64,000 nucleotides of DNA, from contig OZ025244.1 of the NCBI GenBank assembly GCA_964019155.1, positions 75,691,273 to 75,755,272 on the forward strand, written 5' to 3'. Shown piece after piece: positions 52,395 to 64,000 of this stretch (position 1 is the first letter of the stretch; every line of letters begins with the position of its first letter). This DNA is from Osedax fenrisi. Its lineage: Eukaryota; Annelida; Polychaeta; Sabellida; Siboglinidae. Under the pieces are notes generated by a model. It did not search any database. It was not told where the DNA came from and worked only from the letters and a program-made list of their open reading frames with translations. The position numbers were made by a program, and so were the translations under genes.

Positions 52395-55300
52395 CGAGGA
52401 AGAATCCTTCAGTCTCTTCGATGGCCTGTTTAAGTTTCTCGCACAGTTGTTCATAACTCTTGTATGGTGGCAGATCGAGCCGATTGAAGCAGGTATGTGA
52501 TCGAGGTAACCACGTTTCCTTGCCTACCTTCTCGATGCAGAAGTGCTGGGGACCGTTGCTTCCTGCGATAGAGAAGAGGGGTTATGGGGGCCACGGGGGG
52601 TAAGGCGGTACTAACCCATTAGTTCTTGGAAACCTCCAACGGGTAGTCTGCAAGTTCCGGTCACAAATTGAAGTAACCTTGATCTCTGCTCATGCTCTAG
52701 TTCCCGGACAAACTGTTCAAAAAGATCGACATGTATTTAGAAATATATTCGGTAAAGCGAAATGAAAAATTGTATAACAATTATTGAATGTATGTTGTAG
52801 TAACCTTCCAGAACCACTGCACTTGCTTAGAGTTACGATTATAGTGCCGGTAGATGGCGCTCCTTTCCCAATCATCGACGTCAATCTCTTGCATTCCGCA
52901 TAGTATTAACTAGAATACATGAGGTGAGTGGGGGTTAAGGGGTGTTAAGAGGGGTTATTGAGAATGCTTGTTTACCTCTAATTCTCTTTCATCAAAGTAC
53001 TGCAACCATTGCAAGGGCACGACCTCTGTAAGTCCATCAATGAAGGCTTTCGTCTGCTCTTCCACACCTCTCGAGAATCTCCATTCAGTCATTAATCTAT
53101 AAATGCATCAAATCAACTTAAATCTATTACTATATTACATATATTACTATATAGAAATGTAACCTATAATTTGACATACAATGTTAGAAATATTGGTATT
53201 ATTAAGGACAGGACACATGCTCGAAATCTCTATAAATCGTAACTTTTTGTACTCCAAACTATTTACTTTTAAGTGGTATATTTAATTATATTTCACTTTT
53301 TGAATCAAAGATATCACAGATTTGTATATGAAATTCATTCTTCTGGATCATGATGCAATATGTTAAGATCACTCAAGCGTTAAATAAAGTTTCAACAAAT
53401 ATGCGTTAAGACATACTGTCCTAGGTAATAACTTTGTTATCTATATATTAGAAAGGTATTTGTTATCTATTTATTAGAAAGGTATTTGTTATCTTTATAT
53501 TAGAAATGTATTTGTTATCTATTTATTAGAAAGGTATCTGTTATCTATATACTAGAAAGGTATTTGTTATCTTTATATTAGAAAGGTATTTGTTATCTAT
53601 ATATTAGAAAGGTATTTTTTACATACATATCCTTAAAATAATAATATTGGTATATAAGTACTATTTTAATACTAAGATATATATATATATATATATTTAT
53701 TAAAACATATAATATATAATTAGATAATACACAGAATAAAATTGATCTAGTACATGTATAATGACCAATAATACAGTGCATACAAACTTGCCTCCTCCTA
53801 CACTTGACCTTACTAACTCGATATACTCTTCCTTGTTTGCTTCGCTAACTGGGATTTCTCCTCCACCTTCCTTCAAATCATGATGCGTTATCTTGCCTAG
53901 AATCTCAAAGTCACTTGTAAAGTATAACTCCAGATCTTGATCATCGATGTAGTGGTCCCTGTACAAAGTGGCCAAGAGTCATAGGGTGCAAGTCATAGGG
54001 GGCATGTCATAATGTCCAACTAAGCGATCACACCATCAGTATGACATAATCATTAATTGATCGTGTGGTTTGCAATAATGTAAGTATACGATGATAATAG
54101 ATATCACAATACTATTAAAGTTATTATATAGATGATTTGACATTATTAATAAATAACTGTTTCAGATATATTTATATATAATAAAATATGTATATATCTT
54201 ACTTAATCCAAATCATGGAATTGTAGAATTCGGGATCAATGGATTCGAGATCTTTCAAAGTCAGTTTTTTGCTCAACATTTTCTTGTAGAAAGGCATGGT
54301 GAAGCCGGAATCAATAAATTTACCATGATAGAGAGCCTGTGAATTATTTATTGAATTTATACAAACACATAATGTTTTACATAATGATATTGATAAATAA
54401 TTATTTTATAAATCAAATATAAGTGAATATAATTTAGTTAAGAGAAAAATAAAGAAATTAGCTACATTCTTCAGATCTCTTCACAATATAACTAACCATA
54501 GCTATAAATCGGCCGACAAATTTAAAGTAGGCCAAATGATCAGGATTGACTGAGGAGGCAGGGTTTATTTGAAGGCAATAGTTATTGTTGTTGGCATATT
54601 CAAACAAGCAGTACATCGGATTTAGCACTTCATGCGATACGTTGAAGAACCATTCTCTATGTGTTGTAGTAAAGGTAATGATGATCATGGTAATGGTGAT
54701 GTTGATGTTGATGGTGATGGTGTTGATGTTGATGATGGTGGTGATGGTTGTGATGGTGGTCATGTTGATGATGGTGATGATGATGATGATGGTGATGGTG
54801 ATGATGTTGGTGATGATGATGTTGATGATGGTGGTGATGATGGTGATAATGGTGATGGTGATGATGGTGGTGATGATGGTGATGGTGATGATGTTGATGA
54901 TGGTGATGGTGGTGATGATGGTGGTGATTCTAACCTGGCAACACCTCCATAATCTAAACCCTCTTCTCCCCCAAAGATTATGTACAATCTTCTTCGAAGA
55001 TCAAACGAATGTAAACGCATAATCTGTTGTAACAAGTGTTGGTTGCTAAGTTTGTAGTTGCTAGTTTTACGTCTAGTATAACATGTTAGTTCAATAAATG
55101 TAAATGCATTTATTATAATTTATGATTTATTATAACGTAAAGATAAATAACAATATAAATGCTTTATATATATATATATATACAATATTATTTTTTTATT
55201 ATTTTTGCTTTAATTATGTAACACCCATATTAAAAAAAATATGTAATAAAATAATTTAATAAGAAAAAATATATTTAAATAGGCATATAATAAAATATAT

Positions 55301-56970
55301 ATATATATATTAGTGTTTCAAAAAGTGAACGTATCAAGGTTTATATTTTAGATAATGTGGGACCTATATTGTCTACATGTGAGACATATATTGTCTACAT
55401 GTGAGACATATATTGTCTACATGTGAGACCTCTATTGAAGCCATCCATATCCTGCCCATGTGATCTATAAATCAGTAAACATTTTCTAAATTTGAGAAAT
55501 ATGCTTATACTTCTTCACATTTTAAAATTTTTAAGATTTTGTAGTTTATTATTTAGTTATATATATTATTAAGTTTAGGTTTTCAAATCCAGAGTTTATA
55601 TGAAATTATAAAAAAAATATTTTTTACTAATTTTTTACTAATTTAAACTATCAATCGATATAGATCAATATATTATTAAGGGCGCTATACAAGAGGGTGT
55701 ATACTTGTTTAATTTTGGGTGTGAATATTTAAAAAGAATCTTTATAAATTAACAAAATACTATCTATTTATTATAAAAGTTTTTACATTTTGTGTTACTA
55801 CGCTCTAATTACGGTTATGTTCAACAGTTCCATGTTATGGTGTATTCAAATTTGATACTGATAATAGAAAATAAAAATATATTTGTAAATGTTGTTGAAA
55901 AATATAATTGAATTAACATTGTAGAATAGGGAAACGAGATTTTATGTTTTAGCTTAAAATGCTATGGATGATTTATATAAAATGTTATGAAATTTTAATT
56001 ATATATTACAATTTAATATTAAAAACTAAATATAGTTATTCTTATTAGGTTTATTAATTTAAAAAGGTGAACAAATGAAACAGTTATGAATATATATATA
56101 TATATATATGAATTCAGTAATTTATTTATTCTTATTTTTTAGTTTCTTTCAATATAGAGTATAAGTATAACCACAAATCTAATTAATTTTTAAAAAGAAT
56201 ATAACTTCCAATAAAACAGTACCATTATTAGTAGATTCGTTTATCCTTAAAATGCACTATTATAAATCAATGTTGTTATGTATATATATAAAATATGTTA
56301 TGTTAAATATTATTATGTATATATACATTTTTATATACTATTTATTATAATTATAATACTTTACTATTATTAATTAAATTGAATAGTTATTATTTGTATA
56401 ATATTCAATAATATTTGTAAGTATTATATTACTGCTAACAAGTAAGTATGAATGTTAAAGTGTATTGTAAAGTAATTGTGAAATGTCCATTAAGATTTAT
56501 ATGTCCCTATTTAATAATGCAATAAATATCATGATTATCATGATTATCAAATATGAAAATGTAAACTACCTATTCGACAATATAAAATGAATGATTATAA
56601 TTTTGTTTATTAATTTTGTTAATCTAAATAAACCCATTAATAAATATATATCTATAACAATGGTAAATAATGTTCAACATATACAAACAATGATTAACAT
56701 AAACAAGTGATCCACTAACTGTAGGCTATTATAATGTTATTATTAACATCGCAAGGTATTGATTACATAGCTGTACATAGCTGCTACACATAGATGTACA
56801 TAGTTGTGAGTGAAACCTGAGAGAAGGAGTCTTCAAAGAGGTTTTCTCTCGAGATGTTGATCTTAACATGTCCGGGTAAAGCATTAGATTGACAGAGGTA
56901 GCGGAATTGTCCTAACTTCCACCTGAAACTTCTCTCGTATTGGATTGGGATTCCGTAACTGCCTTTAGGT
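52390..56970 (-). CDS. WWP1: HECT domain exons of the E3 ligase
   Basis: Nine exons from 56970 down to 52390. Landmarks: YGIPIQYERSFRWKLGQF (start of HECT), EEGLDYGGVAREWFF, EVLNPMYCLFEYANNNNYCL, NPDHLAYFKFVGRFIAMALY, HGKFIDSGFTMPFYKKML, EWRFSRGVEEQTKAF, ALQWLQYFDE-like VPLQWLQYFDERELE, CGMQEIDVDDW, TGTCRLPVGGFQELMGSNGP and the catalytic HTCFNRLDLPP. All bilobal HECT elements and the active-site Cys are present, so the enzyme should be active. The C-terminus is EGFFLE where relatives have EGFGQE or EGFGLE; the terminal -4 hydrophobic position used for ubiquitin transfer is kept. Confidence 0.93.
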
Positions 56971-59900
56971 CTGGGGGAACATTGTTGAGAGTTAGAGTGG
57001 CATGTTGTGGTGGTGGTGGGGTGGTAGTGGGGTGAATTAAGCTACTAAGTACCCTTTACTGGAGCCCCCGCGTGGGTCTTGGAACGTCGTGGTTCTTGTA
57101 TTGTGATCGACAAAGTAACGGATACTTTCTTGTGTGTAACGCATCTCCCAGCCCTTGGGTAGTGGTTCTTCCTCAAGCACCCTATGCAAAGAGCAAATGT
57201 AAAGCATCGATCATAACAGTATGTGTGGAAGTGGAAGTTTGCATTCAAGTTTAGGTCTATAGCTTCAGGTCTATAGCTTCAGGTCTATAGCTTCAGGTCT
57301 ATAGCTTCAGGTACACGACTAAGTCATGTGTTAACCCTGATGGGTTGTAATGGTCACTTACCCCTGTTGCCTGGGGTCTTCCCATTGTGTCGTGCGATTC
57401 TTATGATTAACGAAGTAACTTCGGCCGTTGCTATCAGTTCTTTGTTCTAGTATAAAGTGAAGTATTAATAATAAGCTTTAGATATGTTGAAGCCTTTAGA
57501 AGAAATAACGACTAATATTATTTATATATTATTTATACATTGTATGTAAATAATAATTTCTATATATATTAGCTTTACATATAATAGATTATACAAAGAA
57601 TATAGATAACTCTTTAATTGATACAAATAATGAATACATTTGCAACTCAATCTAAACTGAATGACATTGATGTGTGGTATCCTTAAGGGTGCGGGGGGGG
57701 GGTTACTGAACTTACCCCATGCTTCGTACATTTCTCCGAGGCCCGTCTCCCCATTGGTTCCCGAAGTACGGCTACCGGAGCCACTAGGTCCGGGTGGGGG
57801 GGCGGTGGTGCTCGTGGTGCTGGTGGTTCCATCAGGAGCTACGAGGAATCTATTGGCCAGCTGGTTGAGTTGTCTGTTCTGTCTCATGTGCTGCTCAAGT
57901 GTTTTAATAGGTAGTCAGTATATAGGTAGTGTAATAGGTAGTCAGTATATAGGTAGTCAGTATATAGGTAGTGTAATAGGTAGTCTGTAGTCAGTAGTAG
58001 ATGTTAGTGCTATATGAAGCCTATACATAGAGTGTAGTGCTAGTGTGTGTTGCAAACTTGATATGTCTCTAGATTATTCATGAGATTTGCATTGGGTTTC
58101 TGCCAGGTAGTGGATCTGGTATTGTGATCAACAAAGTAAACCCTACCTCGGCTGTCAACCCTACGTTCCCATCTGTTGGGGTGGGGTGGGGGGGGGGTAG
58201 ATATAGTGGGAGGGAGTGGGGGGAGGAGGGGGGTAGATATGGTGGGAGGGAGTTGGGGGGGTTGTAGTATTAACCCCGACGGTAGGGGCGTTGGTTTCTC
58301 CCAGGTGGTAGATCTAGTGTTGTGATCTACATAGTAGAATCTTCCATGTTGATCCACTCGCTTCTCCCATCTGTATGCATCATTAGTGCTAGAGTTAGTA
58401 TTACAGGGTTAGCTAGAGATAGTACTAGAGTTAGTACAAGAGTTAATATGGAGTTTAGTATGGAGTATAGTATAATGTTTATAAAAAAGTTTGTAAAAGT
58501 TTATAATGATGTTTATTATAGGATTTAGTAGAGTTTAGTAAAATGTTAGGTATAGCGCCTAGTATAATGTTTATTATGCATAATTGGGTTCAGTTACAAA
58601 CCCTACAGGAACGTTACTATCATCTTCAGATATCGGAACATTTGCCAAAGCATTCTTTGGCACAACAACTATAGAATGGGTTAGTGTGGGTTGTCATTAC
58701 ACACTCGATACTTACTGATATAGCCTTCATACATCAGTGTGTGGGTTTTAATGTGGGTGTTCACCAATTTGTACATTTATAATATACTATTGGCCAGTGA
58801 AGGGGGCATTATAATTTTGTTAAATATATATTATATAACTTTAAAATTAAATCATAAGTCTACTTGATATATTATTTCACATATATATATATAAATATAT
58901 ATATATTATATTCAAGGGGAATTTAGAAATAAAAAGCTTAACAACATTGATGTACACTAGACTCAGTGTGGGGGGGAGGGGCTAACCTTGAGGAGCCGGA
59001 GTGGTACTGGTGGAGGCCCCAGCTGTAGACCCAGAACTTGTGCCCGGTAACGATATGGCTGGTAGGGGGCGCCGTGCGGGTGATGATGAACTGGTGATGG
59101 TGGCTCCGACTGGTGATAAGGTACACGAGGAGGAGGAGGACGGAGAGGGGCTGGCAGCGACTGCTGTTGATGAGGTAGCGGCTGAGGCTTCGGTAGACAG
59201 CACGGCAGCAGCAGGTGTATCAGCTGTGTGAGAGAGAGGGGATGATGAGGGGTGAGTCATATCCACGGGTAGTCTCTCTCGGGTCGTGTAGCATGATAAG
59301 TTGTAGACTACCGAGTTGTGTCTACTTTCTTTGCGAGGTTAGCAAGTTTCCTGACACAAATAGGGAACGTTAAGAGAAGGTTCAGCATGTAGTAACAGGT
59401 AATACGGAAACATAATATTAATGTAAGCGAGTCACTGTCCACATAGACAGTCAGGTGTTTCTCATAGTTAACCATTAAAGGTGAGACTAGAATTTATATA
59501 AGATATTCGAGGCAGACTTTAAATTAGAAATTGGCGGAAAGTAATTCTATTAGTTAATATTTCAGCCCCATTATATTATTAAATTACATATATGTGAAAA
59601 TAAGCGAAGACAGATTTTAATTATTTATGATACTAATAATATATCCTGATTATTATTTTTTAAATATAACTTATATAAATATAGATAATTTTATATTATT
59701 TAAAATGATTAATAAGATTAATATGATTAATAACTCATTAATTGTATTGCAATATTATAAAATTATTAGCTAAGATTAGCTTAGATCTTTTGATCCCTGA
59801 TTGAATTTGATGAAATAATGTTAGTATTTAAAATAAATCTACTTTCATAATGCATAATACATTATAATATATACCTTATCTTAAGCTGTTTAATAAAGAT

Positions 59901-60644
59901 AAACTAACTGTGATATAAATAATAAGGGTGTAAACCTACCTATACCTAAGAGAATATAGTAAATAATTATATAGTGATCATTATAATGTCCTATTTCATA
60001 TTACTATAACAAATATAATAAAAGATTAGAATGTTCATACAGGTCCTAAAGTTCTTATAGTTATTACAAGCACAAACAGATTATGTAGGATAGTAGGATA
60101 GTTAATAGTAGTAGGGTTATTGTAGTAGGGTATGATGGTACTTGCTATGGATAAACATAGGAATCGATACTTAATTAGCAGACAGGCAGGCAGCCATTAT
60201 CCCGGTATATAGTGAAGGTGCACCTAGGGGTATTAACATACCGAGTATTACAATTTCATCGAAGGTGGGTGGAGGAGGTGCCGGACCTTTATTGTGCATC
60301 ACACCAGGTGGCAGTACTAGGAGTGAAATGTAAACAAGAGAGAACGAATCAGAACAGGCAGACGGGGGTAAAGGTAAATGGTGTGTTTTGGTGTTGCATT
60401 AATTGTTACATTCAATGTGGTGTGGAGATGAATCATTTTCTATAAATAACTATCATGAAATAAACTAATAAATAAGTAATAATTAGATGTGTCGAGAAAA
60501 AGAGATAGATAAAAAGGAGAGATAGAGAGAGAGAGATTAAGAGAGATATACTAAGAGTTGAGATAGAGTGAGTGTGAGAGTGTGAGAGATAGATATGCTG
60601 ATTATAAAGTGCACATAATAATATACTTGTAGTGCAGTGGGTTC

Positions 60645-60677
<33 letters not shown>

Positions 60678-63200
60678 TAATATTTGTACGCCTATCCTAG
60701 TAAAGCGTGTAACGGGAGTGGGGTGATTAGGAGGTACAAGCTATGACGAGCTTTGACATGTAAAAAGTGATGTTCAGGTTATATATTGACAAGTAGATGG
60801 GGTAGGGGTGTCTAGGGTAGGGTACAAACAAGGTTATATCTTGACAAGTAGATGGGGTAGGGGTGCTAGGGTAGGGTACAAACAAGGTTATATCTTGACA
60901 AGTAGATGGGGTAGGGGTGTCTAGGGTAGGGCACAAACAAGGTTATATCTTGACAAGTAGATGGGGTGAGGGTGCTAGGGTAGGGCACAAACAAGGTTAT
61001 ATCTTGACAAGTAGATGGGGTAGGGGTGTCTAGGGTAGGGTACAAACAAGGTTATACCTTGACAAGTAGATGGGGTAGGGGTGCTAGGGTAGGGCACAAA
61101 CAAGGTTATATCTTGACAAGTAGATGGGGTAGGGGTGCTAGGGTAGGGCACAAACAAGGTTATATCTTGACAAGTAGATGGGGTAGGGGTGCTAGGGTAG
61201 GGTACAAACAAGGTTATATCTTGACAAGTAGATGGGGTAGGGGTGTCTAGGGTGGGGTACAAACAAGGTTATATCTTGACAAGTAGATGGGGTAGGGGTG
61301 TCAAGGGTAGGGTACAAACAAGGTTATATCTTGACAAGTAGATGGGGTAGGGGTGTCTAGGGTAGGGTACAAACAAGGTTATATCTTGACAAGCAGATGG
61401 GGTGGGGGTGTCTAGGGTGGGGTACAAACAAGGTTATATCTTGACAAGTAGATGGGGTGAGGGTGCTAGGGTAGGGTACAAACAAGGTTATATCTTGACA
61501 AGTAGATGGGGTGAGGGTGCTAGGGTAGGGTACAAACAAGGTTATATCTTGACAAGTAGAAGGGGTAGGGGTGTCTAGGGTAGGGTACAAACAAGGTTAT
61601 ATCTTGACGAGTAGATGGGGTAGGGGTGTATAGGGTAGGGTACAAACAAGGTTATATCTTGACAAGTAGATGGGGTAGGGGTGTATAGGGTAGGGTACAA
61701 ACAAGGTTATATCTTGACAAGCAGATGGGGTGGGGGTGCTAGGGTAGGGTACAAGGGTATATCTTGAAAAGTAGATGGGGTAGGGGTGTCTAGGGTAGGG
61801 TACAAACAAGGTTATATCTTGACAAGTAGATGGGGTGAGGGTGCTAGGGTAGGGTACAAACAAGGTTATATCTTGACAAGTAGAAGGGGTAGGGGTGTCT
61901 AGGGTAGGGTACAAACAAGGTTATATCTTGACAAGTAGATGGGGTGAGGGTGCTAGGGTAGGGTACAAACAAGGTTATATCTTGACAAGTAGAAGGGGTA
62001 GGGGTGTCTAGGGTAGGGTACAAACAAGGTTATATCTTGACAGGTAGAAGGGGTGGGGGTGCTAGGGTGGGGTACAAACAAGGTTATATCTTGACAAGTA
62101 GATGGGGTAGGGGTGTCTAGGGTAGGGTACAAACAAGGTTATATCTTGACAAGTAGATGGGGTGGGGGTGTCTAGGGTAGGGTACAAACAAGGTTATATC
62201 TTGACAAGTAGATGGGGTAGGGGTTTCTGGGGTAGGGGTTTCTAGGGTAGGGTACAAACAAGGTTATATCTTGACAAGTAGATGGGGTAGGGGTGTCTAG
62301 GGTAGGGTACAAACAAGGTTATATCTTGACAAGTAGATGGGGTAGGGGTGTCTAGGGTAGGGTACAAACAAGGTTATATCTTGACAAGTAGATGGGGTGG
62401 GGTGCTAGGGTAGGGCACAAACAAGGTTATATCTTGACAAGCAGATGGCGTGGGGGTGTCTAGGGTAGGGTACAAACAAGGTTATATCTTGACAAGTAGA
62501 TGGGGTAGGGGTGTCTAGGGTAGGGTACAAACAAGGTTATATCTTGACAAGTAGATGGGGTAGGGGTGTCTAGGTTAGGGTACAAACAAGGTTATATCTT
62601 GACAAGCAGATGGGGTAGGGGTGTCTAGGGTAGGGTACAAACAAGGTTATATCTTGACAAGTAGGTGGGGTGGGGTGCTAGGGTAGGGCACAAACAAGGT
62701 TATATCTTGACAAGTAGATGGGGTAGGGGTGTCTAGGGTAGGGTACAAACAAGGTTATATCTTGACAAGTAGATGGGGTAGGGGTGCTAGGGTAGGGTAC
62801 AAACAAGGTTATATCTTGACAAGTAGATGGGGTAGGGGTGTCTAAGGGTGGGGTACAAACAAGGTTATATCTTGACAAGTAGATGGGGTAGGGGTGTCTA
62901 GGGTAGGGTACAAACAAGGTTATATCTTGACAAGTAGATGGGGTAGGGGTGCTAGGGTAGGGTACAAACAAGGTTATATCTTGACAAGTAGATGGGGTGA
63001 GGGTGCTAGGGTAGGGTACAAACAAGGTTATATCTTGACAAGTAGATGGGGTAGGGGTGTCTAGGGTAGGGTACAAACAAGGTTATATCTTGATAAGCAG
63101 ATGGGGTAGGGGTGCTAGGGTAGGGCACAAACAAGGCTAAACCTTGCGAAGCAGATGGGGTGGATATAATGTCGCCTGTTGAAGAGACACAAACATAGTC
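52390..63200 (-). CDS. WWP1: HECT-type E3 ubiquitin ligase, WWP1/WWP2/ITCH group, lacking only the N-terminal part
   Basis: Exons in transcript order: 63200-63143, 60316-60242, 59223-58987, 58668-58602, 58370-58275, 58172-58058, 57890-57716, 57446-57362, 57181-57053, 56970-56817, 55023-54935, 54656-54497, 54336-54203, 53958-53818, 53096-52976, 52909-52805, 52712-52616, 52562-52390. Total 2211 nt, 736 residues, one frame throughout. A Ser/Thr/Ala-rich linker is followed by four WW domains (from about residues 147, 179, 274 and 313) and a complete HECT domain (about 390-736). The catalytic Cys (HTCFNRLDLPPY) is the 33rd residue from the end, as in WWP1. The C2 domain of the family must lie past the right edge. 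WW domains bind PPxY substrates; HECT passes ubiquitin to them. Whether it is WWP1, WWP2 or ITCH needs a tree; invertebrates usually have one such gene. Confidence 0.92.
53097..53817. other. E3 intron with a 26-27-bp repeat
   Basis: Seven or so copies of GGTATTTGTTATCTATATAT plus TAGAAA lie at about 53436-53625. The rest is AT-rich with a TA tract. No coding signal. Confidence 0.8.
54660..54934. repeat. (GGTGAT)-type imperfect repeat next to a donor
   Basis: Runs of TGA and GGT triplets (CACCAT/CATCAC on the gene strand) fill the 278-bp intron between HECT exons, starting directly after the donor at 54934. The Met/Val and Asp/Gly frames through it are artefacts. Confidence 0.92.
55024..56816. 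other. AT-rich E3 intron
   Basis: A 1.8-kb intron with a tandem GTGAGACATATATTGTCTACAT-type repeat near 55360-55430 (about three copies) and TA tracts. Nothing else is recognisable. Confidence 0.55.
57053..58370 (-). CDS. WWP1: Four WW domains of the E3 ligase
   Basis: Five exons carry the WW domains. WW1: WEKRVDQHGRFYYVDHNTRS then TTWEKP (58370-58275). WW2: WERRVDSRGRVYFVDHNTRS then TTWQKP (58172-58058). A linker, HMRQNRQLNQLANRFLVAPD plus a Ser/Thr/Gly run, spans 57890-57716. WW3: WEQRTDSNGRSYFVNHKNRT then TQWEDP (57446-57362). WW4: WEMRYTQESIRYFVDHNTRT then TTFQDP (57181-57053). WW1-3 have the two usual Trp positions; WW4 has Phe at the second, as in the family. Exon borders fall at the first Trp of WW1, WW2 and WW3, and each join restores it exactly. 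Confidence 0.94.
57246..57312. repeat. 14-bp repeat, about four copies
   Basis: AGGTCTATAGCTTC units lie in the intron between the WW3 and WW4 exons, about 65 bp from the WW4 acceptor. Confidence 0.9.
57898..58000. repeat. Short TAGGTAGTCAGTATA repeats
   Basis: Five or six imperfect units lie in the intron between the WW2 and linker exons. On the gene strand they are CTACCTA/TACTGACTAC, pyrimidine-rich and close to the acceptor. Confidence 0.85.
58602..63200 (-). CDS. WWP1: Linker exons before the WW domains
   Basis: Exons 63200-63143 (YVCVSSTGDIISTPSASQ), 60316-60242 (VLPPGVMHNKGPAPPPPTFD), 59223-58987 (Ser/Thr/Ala-rich, LSTEASAATSSTAVAASPSP) and 58668-58602 (VVVPKNALANVPISEDDSNV). Their phases chain (0 to 1, 1 to 1, 1 to 1, 1 to 2) into WW1. 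The low-complexity composition fits the poorly conserved linker between C2 and WW1 in ITCH/WWP proteins, including a proline-rich stretch. The last two exons are firm. The two right-hand ones rest on phase and splice sites only. Confidence 0.6.
58669..60241. other. Introns around the 59223-58987 exon
   Basis: 58669-58986 and 59224-60241 are AT-rich apart from patches beside the exons. A possible short exon near 59340-59270 (GAAACTTGCTAACCTCGC on the gene strand) does not fit the phase. Purine-rich and GATA-type simple repeats start at 60480. Confidence 0.5.
60480..60780. repeat. GAGA-type simple sequence and (CTA)n
   Basis: AGAGAGATAGA-like runs (60490-60600) and ten CTA triplets (60646-60677) lie in the same intron as the 54-bp minisatellite. 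Confidence 0.85.
60783..63142 (-). repeat. 54-55-bp G-rich minisatellite derived from an exon end, about 43 copies
   Basis: Plus-strand units read ACAAACAAGGTTATATCTTG, then ACAAGTAGATGGGGTAGGGG and TGTCTAGGGTAGGG. On the gene strand the first unit overlaps the end of exon 63200-63143: CACCCCATCTGCTTCGCAAG/GTTTAGCC matches the repeat CACCCCATCTACTTGTCAAG/ATATAACC in outline, so exon end, donor and early intron form the unit. Later copies have AT for the donor GT. The frames through it (YQDITLFVPYPSTPTP) are read-through of the exon frame into the array. Confidence 0.95.
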
Positions 63201-63244
63201 CTGTAATGCCATAGCAGTACCAAGTGCTTCGTTGGGTTGGGTTG

Positions 63245-63790
63245 TGGTAGCGTCTAATGGTGGTGGTAGCGGTAGAAGTAGTTGTAGCGGTGGTGATAGT
63301 GGTGGTGGTAGTGGTGGTGGTAGTGGTAGAAGTATTGGTGATGGTAGTGGTGGTGGTAGTGGTGGTGGTAGCGGTGGTGATAGTGGTGGTGGTAGTGGTG
63401 GTGGTAGTGGTAGAAGTATTGGTGATGGTAGTGGTGGTGGTAGTGGTGGTAGCGGTGGTGATAGTGGTGGTGGTGGTGGTAGTGGTAGTGATAGAGTTAG
63501 TAGAGTTGGTAGTGGTGGTGGTAGTGGTAGTGATAGAGGTAGTGGTGGAGGTAGAGGTGGTGGTAGAGGTGGTGGTAGTGGTAGTAGTATTGATGGTAGT
63601 GGTAGTATTAGTGGTAGATGTAGTAGTGGTAGTAGTGGTGGTAGTAGTGATAGTGGTGGTGGTGGTTATAATGGTGGTGGTAGTTATAGTATAGGTTATA
63701 GTAGTGGTAGAGGCGGTAATGATAGTATAGGTAGTAGCGGTGGTTGCGGTAGTTGCGGTAATGGTAGTGGTGTTAGTGGAGATACTGTTA
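63245..63790. repeat. Imperfect (GGT)n/(AGT) repeat
   Basis: About 540 bp of GGT and AGT triplets (ACC/ACT on the gene strand), in the intron to the right of exon 63200-63143. A roughly 110-bp block (GGTAGTGGTAGAAGTATTGG and neighbours) is duplicated at about 63322 and 63402. The poly-Gly/Ser, Val and Thr frames are artefacts. Confidence 0.95.
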
Positions 63791-64000
63791 TAATGGTTGC
63801 TGGTGTTAACTTGCATTCAGACCTATGTCTAGCTAGGGTTGGTATTATAGACCTGTAAAATAAGCTTATCATTATTGTGTAAATAACTATCTTTTCTGCA
63901 ACAGAGAAAACATTAGTCCATGGAAACTGTTTTGATAAAGCAATCTTTATAAAAAAAATCTAATAAATAATTCAGACTTTCAAACATATATTGCATCACA
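63791..64000. other. Right edge, no feature fixed
   Basis: A segment at 63852-63811 on the minus strand has TTTTACAG before it and GTTAAC after it and is open for 13 codons, but its end phase does not fit the next exon. The rest is AT-rich. Confidence 0.4.

Noticed and set aside
57661..57990. Plus-strand frame over the WW linker
   Set aside because: Antisense shadow of the E3 linker exon.
59270..59345. Small exon between the linker exons of the E3 gene
   Set aside because: No reading frame keeps the phase on both sides and stops occur early.
63811..63852. Additional E3 exon at the right edge
   Set aside because: It has splice-like borders but ends in phase 2, while the next exon needs phase 0.

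Overview
This is an intron-rich animal nuclear sequence. It has very AT-rich introns and intergenic DNA, multi-exon genes with GT-AG introns, a LINE retrotransposon, inverted-repeat DNA transposons and heavy micro- and minisatellite loads. Gene content (TTC5, a WWP/ITCH-type HECT ligase, a Tudor-plus-CS protein) says metazoan. Phylum cannot be fixed from the sequence; an AT-rich invertebrate is the best guess. I see no tRNA, rRNA, bacterial gene or CRISPR array.

Layout. (1) 235-29037, plus strand: the 3' part of a gene coding for an extended Tudor module, a helical-repeat-like middle and a C-terminal CS/p23 domain with an acidic tail. The order fits the C-terminal half of TDRD12 (piRNA pathway), but that name is tentative. 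Its introns hold a 10-kb 27-bp minisatellite, a LINE of the endonuclease-RT type inside an inverted-repeat element, and a 0.5-kb TAG array. (2) 32122-47704, plus strand: a complete TTC5 (Strap) gene in ten phase-consistent exons, 719 aa, with about 230 extra N-terminal residues of unknown origin. Its introns hold splice-site minisatellites and a 3.5-kb foldback transposon with a nested TTAA-flanked MITE. (3) 63200-52390, minus strand: most of a NEDD4-family E3 ligase of the WWP1/WWP2/ITCH type (four WW domains, intact HECT). The 18 exons found join in one frame to 736 aa; the N-terminal C2 domain must lie beyond the right edge.

The most unusual signal is shared by the genes: many intronic tandem arrays start at, or contain, the neighbouring exon-intron junction. 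In TTC5, a 45-bp unit carrying branch-point-like sequence, pyrimidine tract and CAG is repeated about 27 times before the true 3' splice site. At the other end of the same intron the exon end plus its GTTAGT donor is triplicated. In the ligase gene about 43 copies of a 54-bp unit derive from an exon end, with the donor GT changed to AT. Other junctions show copies with AG changed to AA. This looks like recurrent minisatellite birth at splice junctions, with decoy sites either disarmed or leading to in-frame stops.

The three genes are not an operon and no joint function is implied: one is probably germline small-RNA biology, one tubulin-mRNA or stress co-factor biology, and one ubiquitin signalling. 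Exon joins were worked out by hand from GT/AG sites and reading phase, not from transcripts.
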